From Palsa-892 sp035556215 (GTDB lineage: Bacteria > Pseudomonadota > Alphaproteobacteria > Rhizobiales > Xanthobacteraceae), in the NCBI GenBank assembly GCA_035556215.1, contig DATMFI010000027.1:183345-247344 (forward strand): DNA of 64,000 nucleotides. The letters are read 5' to 3'. Every line of letters starts with the position of its first letter. Within the stretch, counting starts at the first letter, position 1. Positions 36,512 to 45,293 of the stretch are shown here, in pieces. A program made the position numbers and the translations under genes. The notes under the pieces are model-generated. The model was not told the DNA's origin. It searched no databases and saw nothing but the letters and a program-made list of their open reading frames with translations.

Positions 36512-36512
<1 letters not shown>
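36465..36512. repeat. dispersed palindromic repeat, copy 2 (degenerate)
   Basis: GCACGATCTTTTCCGAAAA followed by a spacer and CTTTTCGGGGTAATGC is a weakened form of the palindrome at 7207-7251. It sits between the convergent recG and glmS stops, where its hairpin could act as a terminator or mRNA end. Confidence 0.7.
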
Positions 36513-38338
<1,826 letters not shown>

Positions 38339-38480
38339 GAAAGGTCAGTCCCCTGGATTCTTCTGGCCCGGATTCGCTAGCACGAATGGATTTAGAGAGG
38401 GTTTTCGGGGGCGAGAAATCACTTCCGATTGCGGCGGATTTCAAGCAAGCGCCGCCTTAACATTCATCATTAACCAGAAA

Positions 38481-39500
38481 TCAGCCAGCCGAGCGGCCAT
38501 TTAACCGCTCGGCCGGCTCCACCGGCAATGTCAGCAACTCGACGCCGCGAAGGACGCGGACCTCGACCCTCTGTCCGATCCGCTCGCCGTTGAGCAAGCG
38601 GATCATATCGTCGATGCCGGTCACGGATATGCCGTCGACGCTGACGATAATATCGCGCGGCAGCAAGCCGCCCTTCTCGGCGGGACTCGCCTTCTCGATA
38701 TTGGCGATCATCGCACCGAGCCGATTGTCGATACCGTGCTTCAACGCGAAGCGGCGCGGCACCGCCACCGTCTGTGCCGAGACGCCGATGTAGGCACGGC
38801 GCACACGGCCATGGCGGATCAATTCGCCGAGCACATACTGCGCGGTGTTGCTTGCGATCGCAAAACAGATGCCCTGCGCACCCATGATGACAGCGGTGTT
38901 GATGCCGATCACTTCGCCGCGCGACGAAACGAGCGGGCCGCCTGAGTTGCCGGGGTTAAGCGCAGCGTCAGTCTGAACGACGTCCTCGATCAGCCGCCCG
39001 GTCGAAGAACGCAGCGAGCGTCCGAGCGCCGAGATGACGCCGGCGGTGACCGTCGATTCAAAACCGAGCGGATTGCCGATCGCGACGACAAGCTGACCGC
39101 GGAAAAGCTTCTTCGAGTTGCCGAGCCGGGCCGAAGGCAGGCTTTGCGATGCCGTCGCGCGAAGAAGCGCGAGATCGGTGTCGGGATCTTCGCCGATCAA
39201 CCGCGCGCCCAGATTCAGACCATCGGGCGTTACGAGCTTGAGTTCGCGATTGCCTTGCACGACATGGCTGTTGGTCAGCACGAGGCCGTCCGGCGAGATG
39301 ATGACTCCGGAACCGACGCCGCCGCGCCGGCCTTTGCCCGCCGTTTCGACACGCACGACAGCAGGCCCGACCGCCTCGACAACGTCGGACACGGCACGCG
39401 AATAGGCGTCGAGAAGCTCGCGATCCTCGACGGCATCGACGGCGGCGGATTGAGGCGGGCTTTCGCCGGAATCCAGAACGAAGGCGGTTTCGTCGTACAT
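38481..39500 (-). CDS. HtrA/DegP-like S1C serine protease without signal peptide
   Basis: A 339-residue trypsin-like protease plus one PDZ domain. The catalytic triad is visible as His in LTNSHVVQG, Asp in DPDTDLALLR and Ser in NPGNSGGPL. The PDZ domain has GGLLPRDIIVSVDG. ATG 39500 starts an acidic, non-hydrophobic N-terminus, so the protein appears cytoplasmic, unlike periplasmic DegP/DegQ. A longer frame upstream overlaps glmU out of frame and is not coding. It lies between glmU and glmS on the same strand, 64 bp after glmU. Confidence 0.88.
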   Translation of the reverse strand: MYDETAFVLDSGESPPQSAAVDAVEDRELLDAYSRAVSDVVEAVGPAVVRVETAGKGRRGGVGSGVIISPDGLVLTNSHVVQGNRELKLVTPDGLNLGARLIGEDPDTDLALLRATASQSLPSARLGNSKKLFRGQLVVAIGNPLGFESTVTAGVISALGRSLRSSTGRLIEDVVQTDAALNPGNSGGPLVSSRGEVIGINTAVIMGAQGICFAIASNTAQYVLGELIRHGRVRRAYIGVSAQTVAVPRRFALKHGIDNRLGAMIANIEKASPAEKGGLLPRDIIVSVDGISVTGIDDMIRLLNGERIGQRVEVRVLRGVELLTLPVEPAERLNGRSAG

Positions 39501-39564
39501 GGCTGATAACGGGGCTGGGGTTGCCCGCGTTATATGGGGAGGTGTTGTCAGCGGCGGTAGAGGG

Positions 39565-40995
39565 TTAGCGCTTGCGGCCCTTCTTGCCGAGCTTGGCAGC
39601 TTTGCGTTTGGCGCTCTTGTTGCCGGCCTTTTGCTTCGCAGGCGCGGCTTTCTTTTGCTTCGATCCGCTTTTGGATCCCTGCGCCTGCTGCTTCGCCCAG
39701 TCTTTCTTGACGAACTGCCTGCCGCGGCCGAGGGCCAATGCATCGGCCGGCACATCCGCAACGATCACCGAGCCCGAGCCGATATAGGCGCGATCACCGA
39801 TCTTCACCGGCGCTACCAGCGACGAGTTTGTACCGATGAAAGCCCTGTTGCCGATCTCGGTGCGATGTTTGTTCTTGCCGTCGTAATTGCAGGTGATGGT
39901 ACCCGCGCCGATGTTCGTGCCCTCGCCGACGCTCGCGTCGCCGATATAGGCAAGATGGTTCGCCTTCGCGCCTTTGCCGAGCGTTGCTTCCTTCACTTCG
40001 ACGAAGTTGCCGATATGAACTTCGGCGGCGAGTTTCGCACCGGGCCTGAGCCGTGCGAACGGGCCGACGCGTGCGTTTGAACCCACCGTCGCACCTTCCA
40101 GGTGAGAGAAGGCGCGGATCGTTACGTTGTCGCCAATGGTGACACCGGGACCAAAGACGACATTCGGCTCGACGACGACATCGCGGCCGAATTTCGTGTC
40201 GGCGGAAAGAAACACGGTTTCGGGTGCCGTGAGGGTGACGCCGGCATCCATCGCCGCATCACGCAGGCGCTTTTGCAAAACCGCTTCGGCCTCCGATAGC
40301 TGCTTTCGGTCATTCACGCCCATAACTTCCTCCTCCGGCGCTTCGATCACCGCCGCGCCGAGATTACGTGAGACGGCAAGGGCTACCGCATCGGTCAGAT
40401 AGAATTCCTGCTTCCGATTCCGGTTGTCGATGGCGGAGAGCAGCGAGAGCGCATGCTTGCCGGCAAGCGCCATCACGCCGGCATTGCAGAGATCGACCGC
40501 GCGCTCGGCCTCCGTTGCGTCGTTCTCCTCGCGGATCGCGACGAGCTTGCCGTTCTCCGTGAGCAAGCGGCCGTAACCCCTTGGGTTCTTCGCACGAAAG
40601 CCGAGCACCGCTACCGCCGCACCGGATAAAGCGGCACGCAGTTCACGCAGGCTCTCGGGCCGCAGAAGCGGCGTGTCACCGAACAGCACCAGGACATTCT
40701 CGCCTTTGGCAAAAGCGTCCCGGGCAGCAAGCACGGCGTGGGCCGTGCCGCGCCGCTCGTGCTGTGTGAAAACACTAATACCTGGCGCGATCTGTCTTGC
40801 CGCGGCCGCGACGTCTTCGCGTCCGGGGCCGGCGACCAGCGCGAGCCGATCGGCGCCGCAGGCGCGCGCCGCCGCCAGCACATGCGCCACCATTGGCTTT
40901 GCCGCGATGCAATGCAGCACCTTGGGCAGCGCCGATTTCATGCGCGTACCCTCACCGGCGGCAAGCACGACAACGGTGGTTCGCTGGGCCATCAA
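39565..40995 (-). CDS. glmU: bifunctional GlmU (uridyltransferase / acetyltransferase)
   Basis: A 476-residue bifunctional enzyme: the N-terminal uridyltransferase has LAAGEGTRMKSALPKVLH, and the C-terminal left-handed beta-helix acetyltransferase shows repeated hexapeptides (ATVGSNARVGPFARLRPG; NHLAYIGDASVGEGTNIGAG). It makes UDP-GlcNAc for peptidoglycan and LPS. The end is unusual: after VKKDWAKQQ the protein continues for about 40 Lys/Ala/Ser-rich residues with some 18 Lys/Arg, a basic low-complexity tail not needed for the fold. Confidence 0.96.
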   Translation of the reverse strand: MMAQRTTVVVLAAGEGTRMKSALPKVLHCIAAKPMVAHVLAAARACGADRLALVAGPGREDVAAAARQIAPGISVFTQHERRGTAHAVLAARDAFAKGENVLVLFGDTPLLRPESLRELRAALSGAAVAVLGFRAKNPRGYGRLLTENGKLVAIREENDATEAERAVDLCNAGVMALAGKHALSLLSAIDNRNRKQEFYLTDAVALAVSRNLGAAVIEAPEEEVMGVNDRKQLSEAEAVLQKRLRDAAMDAGVTLTAPETVFLSADTKFGRDVVVEPNVVFGPGVTIGDNVTIRAFSHLEGATVGSNARVGPFARLRPGAKLAAEVHIGNFVEVKEATLGKGAKANHLAYIGDASVGEGTNIGAGTITCNYDGKNKHRTEIGNRAFIGTNSSLVAPVKIGDRAYIGSGSVIVADVPADALALGRGRQFVKKDWAKQQAQGSKSGSKQKKAAPAKQKAGNKSAKRKAAKLGKKGRKR

Positions 40996-41108
40996 AGCTC
41001 TCGCTGGGTCTCTTGGGAGAATCTCTCGTGGACAAGTTTCAGGTGTTTAACCGAATGACGGCGCTTCTAGGAAGCGGATGCGCCGCCTGCTCCGGCCTGC
41101 CATTGACT

Positions 41109-41124
41109 TAGGCGGAATCGCCTA
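41109..41124. promoter_or_regulatory. short hairpin upstream of SPOR-like gene
   Basis: TAGGCG-GAAT-CGCCTA is a perfect 6-bp inverted repeat 24 bases before the SPOR-like protein start. It may be an operator or a 5' leader hairpin; nothing else supports a function. Confidence 0.3.
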
Positions 41125-41147
41125 GGACAAATGTGGCGGGGGCTGAA

Positions 41148-42458
41148 ATGGCTGCAAATCGCGCGAATCAGAAACGAGGCAATGCCGCGCCTGCGCCGAG
41201 CGGGAATGGCCGCAGCGCGCTGGTCTGGGGCTCGCTTGCTTTCTGCTCGATCCTCGCCGTGTGTGGACTGATCGCGCTGCAGATGGGCAAGCCCGGCAGC
41301 GCCATCGCGACCGCTCGCGTCAATCCGACGCCGCCGCCCGCCCAGCCGGTAATCCAGAAATCGCCCAGCCAGTCCGAATTCGAGATTGCGCGGCTCAACG
41401 ACGCCATCCGGGCGCTTGCCGCCGAGCGCGACCGCCTCAGCGCAAGAGTTGAAACGCTCGAACAATCGGTCGGGGATATCACCGCGAGCATCGCCAGAAA
41501 GCCGGAACCGAAGACCGAAGCCAAACCGGAAGCAGCGCCCGAGCCGAAAGCCCAATCAGAAGCGAAGCCCGAGACAAAGACCGAGGCGAAGGTTGAGCCG
41601 AAAGCAGAGTTGCAGCCACAGGCGCCGGCGATTCAGGCTCCTGTCGTAGCCGAGAGGGCAACAGCTGCCGATGCGCGCGAAACGGCCCCGATCAAGGCGG
41701 CCACTCCGGAGAAACCGAAAACGCCGGAAGCCGCCAAGCCTGTTCCGGACGCCGCTCCCAAGGCTGCTATTGCCGCAGAGCCTCCGGTCAGCACGGCACG
41801 CCAGGCCGAAGCGCCGAGCGCGCCGCCGGTCAGCGGGCCCACGCCCCAACGCGAGCAGGCACCACGCGTGATCGCGCATCAGCAATCGAATCCAAACACC
41901 GTACAGAACCCGTTCTTCACGGCGCTGACGTCGTTCATGCAGCGGGAGGAAAAGCCTGCGCCGCGCACCACTGCTCGCTCCCATCGCATCGAGCGCCCGG
42001 GCCAGAATCCGCAGACAGCCGCCGCCAAGCCCGCGCGCAAAACGAAGATCGACGCGCCGTTGCCGCCACCCGCCCCGGCCCGCACCGCTGCGGGCAACGG
42101 CTCCAATACTCAGATCGCGCACATCATGCCTGGCGAGGCTGCAAAACCCGCTTCGCAGAGCGACATCACCGGTGCAACGCAGACGCAGTTCGGTATTGAT
42201 CTGGGCGGCGAAACCTCGCTCGATGGACTGCGCGCCCGCTGGACGGCGCTGCAGAGCAAACACGGCAAGGCGCTCTCCGGACTGAGGCCGCTCGTCCGGG
42301 TGCGTGAAGGCTCGCGTCCGGGCACCGTGGAGCTGCACCTTGTAGCGGGCCCCGTCGCCAACGCCGCGACGGCTGCGCGGGTCTGCGCCAACCTGCAATC
42401 GACCGGCATCGCCTGCCGGGCCTCGGAATACGACGGACAGCGGCTGCCCTCGCGCTAA
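41148..42458 (+). CDS. inner-membrane protein with SPOR-like C-terminal domain
   Basis: About 436 residues. A short cytoplasmic N-terminus precedes one membrane helix (about residues 26-45, WGSLAFCSILAVCGLIALQ). A coiled-coil-like segment (FEIARLNDAIRALAAERDRL) and some 200 residues of Pro/Ala/Lys/Glu-rich low complexity follow. The last 90 residues, from TQFGIDLGGETSL to the end, match a SPOR fold, which binds denuded peptidoglycan glycan strands. ATG 41148 has GGGGG five bases upstream; an in-frame GTG at 41133 is possible. A role in cell-wall or division functions is inferred. Confidence 0.8.
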   Translation: MAANRANQKRGNAAPAPSGNGRSALVWGSLAFCSILAVCGLIALQMGKPGSAIATARVNPTPPPAQPVIQKSPSQSEFEIARLNDAIRALAAERDRLSARVETLEQSVGDITASIARKPEPKTEAKPEAAPEPKAQSEAKPETKTEAKVEPKAELQPQAPAIQAPVVAERATAADARETAPIKAATPEKPKTPEAAKPVPDAAPKAAIAAEPPVSTARQAEAPSAPPVSGPTPQREQAPRVIAHQQSNPNTVQNPFFTALTSFMQREEKPAPRTTARSHRIERPGQNPQTAAAKPARKTKIDAPLPPPAPARTAAGNGSNTQIAHIMPGEAAKPASQSDITGATQTQFGIDLGGETSLDGLRARWTALQSKHGKALSGLRPLVRVREGSRPGTVELHLVAGPVANAATAARVCANLQSTGIACRASEYDGQRLPSR

Positions 42459-42511
42459 TTCTTGCCGTTTGCGCTATTGCGCACGCTATCCTGGCGCGGC
42501 AAGTTGAAGCC

Positions 42512-42955
42512 ATGCCCGGCCGTTCATTCCTGCCATCCCCGCGCGCGACCAATCTTCTGATCGCAATCGGCTTTCTTTCGCTCGGTTACGCCATGTACGT
42601 GCGCTACATGCTGATCGAGAGCTCGACGATCGGCATCGAGTGCGACGCCGGACTTGCCGCGACGCGTTGCGGCGTACGTGCCGTCGCGATGTTTCTGTTC
42701 AAGATGCAATTGCTCGGGATCGGCGCGCTGGCCCTCGCGGTGATCCACCTGATCCGGCCCAATGTCTATGTGTTTGGCGGTGCGCTCGCGCTCACCGGGC
42801 TTGGGCTCGTGCTCTACAACAACGGCGCCGCCGCGACCGCATTGGCGCTTCTGGTCGTCAGTTTTGCGCGGGCCGCAGGCGCCAGCACGACGCCGCCAGC
42901 ATCAGAAGAAGAGCCGCGAACCACTGGGCCTGCCAGTTCAAGGGCGTCTCGTTGA
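42512..42955 (+). CDS. four-helix membrane protein of unknown function
   Basis: A 147-residue hydrophobic protein with about four membrane segments and two conserved-looking cysteines in GIECDAGLAATRCG between helices 1 and 2. The C-terminus is a polar Ser/Thr/Glu tail. I do not recognise the family. The last 98 bases overlap the 3' end of the convergent ndvC-like gene, so one DNA stretch codes for both C-termini. Confidence 0.7.
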   Translation: MPGRSFLPSPRATNLLIAIGFLSLGYAMYVRYMLIESSTIGIECDAGLAATRCGVRAVAMFLFKMQLLGIGALALAVIHLIRPNVYVFGGALALTGLGLVLYNNGAAATALALLVVSFARAAGASTTPPASEEEPRTTGPASSRASR

Positions 42956-44480
42956 GCGAGATATAGATCGCGCTTGCCGCCAGTACCGCGCCCGCGATCC
43001 ATTCGGCCACGCCGCGGCGCTTGAGGCCGGCAGGGCATGTTTCGCTCGCGATCATCAACGCCGCGGCCGGCCCGGTCAGCGGAGCAAAATGGAAGTCCCG
43101 GTAGCGAGGATCGAAGACAAGGCCCAACGCAAGGGCAATGCCGACGATCACCGAGATCGTCAGCACACCGGCAAGAAAGCGCTCCAAGGGCTTGGCAGCG
43201 CGCCAAAATAGCGGGTCGAGAACCGTCGCGAACCCCGCCATCGGGCAGTTACGGGCGACTGCGGCGGCGCAGATCGGCGGCACAAGGAAAGCAATACAGA
43301 TAAGCAAAATCGAACGAGCCCAATCGGTTAAGGTAAAACTTTCCAGCGGGGCCTGCACTAAAGCCCAGCCCAGGAATAGCCCGCTCGAAAGGCCGATACC
43401 GGCGATGGGCAGCCACGGAATGTCCTCAGGCGCGTTCTCGCCCGTGCTGCGGGCCGAGAGATAGGCGGCGGCAAAGATCACGAAGGCAAACAGGACACCC
43501 AATGCCCCCTGATGGATCCAGAGCGGGTGGTCGCGGACGGGCCTGCCCCATTCGAACTTCGGCTTGCGTGTATCGCTGTCGAGCAGGCCCCAGTGGCCTC
43601 CGACCGTGCCTTCGAGCTGGCGTTTCCACGGCTGGTCGAAGGCTTCGATCACGTTGATCGGCCAGTTGCTGCGCCGGGCGGCCGCAATCACCTCGTGCAG
43701 CACCCGCGCCTGGTTCGAAAGTGACGGCAAGGCGCCTTCCCGCATCCGGCCCTCGCTCGGCCAGCCAACCTCGCCGATCATAATCTCCTTGCCGGCAAAA
43801 GCCGTCGCCACTTGCCGGTAAATATCCGTGACATGGCCGGCGGCCTGTTCGGCAGCGACGGGAAAGTCCTCCCAGTACGGCAGGATATGGATAGTGACGA
43901 AATCGACGGCCGGAACGAGATCGCGGTTTCGGAGCCAGAACTCCCAGACATCCGCATAAGTGACCGGCACATCGACCTGGCGCTTCACATCCTGGATGAG
44001 ATCGCGCAAGTCGCTCGCCCGTAACTCGCCGCGCAGCAACACCTCATTGCCGACGACGAGCCCGCGAATGACGTCGTGATACTCGCGCACGAGCGCGACC
44101 GCCGTCTCGATCTCCTGCTGGTTGCGCACCGGATCGCGCCCGATCCAGATGCCTTGCAAAACCTGCAGGCCGTGCTTGCGGGCAAACTCAGGCACCCGGT
44201 CGATGCCTTTCTCGACCGCGTAAGTGCGCACACAGGATGTGACGGCGGAGAGCCGTTCGAGATCGGCGTCGATCTGTTCGGGCGGAACGACGAAGTTGGG
44301 ATCGAGCGGCGATTGGTTACCCCGGAACGGCGCATAGGAAACGCATGGCAATTTGCCATCCGCGCCAAGCGGCGAGCGGGGCATCGTTTTGGGCAAGCCG
44401 AGCCCGTACCAGACCAGCCCGATCAAGAGCGAGACGGCGGCCAGCAACATCGCCGGCTGGCGGTTAAGGAAAGAAGTCAT
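42858..44480 (-). CDS. ndvC: GH17 plus membrane-domain glucan synthesis protein (NdvC-like)
   Basis: A 540-residue protein. One N-terminal membrane helix precedes a glycoside hydrolase 17 module (about 45-330), with the acid/base Glu146 in VVGNE and the nucleophile Glu237 in IGEVGWPSEG. About seven further membrane helices form the C-terminal half. In Bradyrhizobium japonicum, NdvC is a protein of about 60 kDa needed for beta-1,6 linkages of cyclic beta-(1,3),(1,6)-glucan; size, domains and neighbours agree. It is divergent from the ndvD-like and ndvB-like genes. The module may act as a transglycosylase (inference). Confidence 0.85.
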   Translation of the reverse strand: MTSFLNRQPAMLLAAVSLLIGLVWYGLGLPKTMPRSPLGADGKLPCVSYAPFRGNQSPLDPNFVVPPEQIDADLERLSAVTSCVRTYAVEKGIDRVPEFARKHGLQVLQGIWIGRDPVRNQQEIETAVALVREYHDVIRGLVVGNEVLLRGELRASDLRDLIQDVKRQVDVPVTYADVWEFWLRNRDLVPAVDFVTIHILPYWEDFPVAAEQAAGHVTDIYRQVATAFAGKEIMIGEVGWPSEGRMREGALPSLSNQARVLHEVIAAARRSNWPINVIEAFDQPWKRQLEGTVGGHWGLLDSDTRKPKFEWGRPVRDHPLWIHQGALGVLFAFVIFAAAYLSARSTGENAPEDIPWLPIAGIGLSSGLFLGWALVQAPLESFTLTDWARSILLICIAFLVPPICAAAVARNCPMAGFATVLDPLFWRAAKPLERFLAGVLTISVIVGIALALGLVFDPRYRDFHFAPLTGPAAALMIASETCPAGLKRRGVAEWIAGAVLAASAIYISLNETPLNWQAQWFAALLLMLAASCWRLRPAQN

Positions 44481-44518
44481 GGGAACCCGTCGGAACGCCG
44501 CTACCTTGGCTTTTGACT

Positions 44519-44566
44519 GAGCACGATCTTACCCGAAAACCGCTCACACTTTTCGGGATCATGCTC
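44519..44566. repeat. dispersed palindromic repeat, copy 3
   Basis: GAGCACGATCTTACCCGAAAA, a CCGCTCACAC spacer and TTTTCGGGATCATGCTC form a palindrome closely matching the copy at 7207-7251, with a few extra bases in the left arm. It lies 38 bp upstream of the ndvC-like start, within the 235-bp divergent gap before the ndvD-like gene. Confidence 0.8.
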
Positions 44567-44715
44567 TAGCGGTCTTACGCCTGTCCGTGAAGCGGGCGGC
44601 ACCGGGCTCATCAACCGGTTTCGACGAAAGATTTTGCGCCGCGATGCTGACAAATTCGCCGCCCTATGTATGCTTGCAACAAGGGAAATCCGTCCGCGCC
44701 AGAGTCTTTGGAAAA

Positions 44716-45165
44716 ATGAGATTGCGCCAGCTGTCATTCGCCGCCGCTTTGGTTGGCGGCCTTTTTTTCGTGTCATTGCCTTCCGCTTTTGCTCAGAGCC
44801 AGGGCGGTGAGCAAAAGAACGAGCAACAGCAGAGCGCCGAGGAAAAGGCGCGCGAAGCCCAAATGCGTGAAGCACAGTCGCGCGCCCAGCGCGAGCTTTC
44901 GGAAGCCGCCAAGCTTCCCAAAAATGCCGGTCAGCCCGAATGTTTATGGATGGGCCGGCGTGTAACGAGCCTGTTATGGCGTGACGATCCTGAAGCCGCC
45001 CGGCGTTTTCTCGAGCTTTATGAGCGCTGGGGATGCCCGGCCGATCACGTCAAACAGGCATTCCGCTGTCTTGTGCGCCTCGGACCGATCGATCAGAAGG
45101 CGCAGCAGAAACTCGCCGACCGTGTCCACCTGTGCTGGGTCCGCCCCGATACTCTCGCGCCGTAG
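44716..45165 (+). CDS. ndvD: exported small protein, NdvD-like
   Basis: A 149-residue exported protein. A signal peptide ends near SAFAQS, and a Gln/Glu-rich segment of about 45 residues follows. A conserved-looking C-terminal domain has four cysteines (ECLWMGRR, WGCPADH, AFRCLVR, HLCWVRP). The position between ndvC-like and ndvB-like genes matches ndvD, the third gene for cyclic beta-glucan synthesis described in Bradyrhizobium japonicum; that assignment rests on synteny. ATG 44716 is preceded by GGAAAA; the open frame upstream has no signal sequence. Confidence 0.7.
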   Translation: MRLRQLSFAAALVGGLFFVSLPSAFAQSQGGEQKNEQQQSAEEKAREAQMREAQSRAQRELSEAAKLPKNAGQPECLWMGRRVTSLLWRDDPEAARRFLELYERWGCPADHVKQAFRCLVRLGPIDQKAQQKLADRVHLCWVRPDTLAP

Positions 45166-45293
45166 AATCAATCGGCTCGGGAACCAAAGCGACGGCTGCG
45201 CGTAATCACGGCGTAGCTGCGGCGCGAACATAGAAAAGCCTTCTGGTTCGTTTTTTGCTTAATTCATTGCCGTCCGCGGGGAGACAAAATTAA

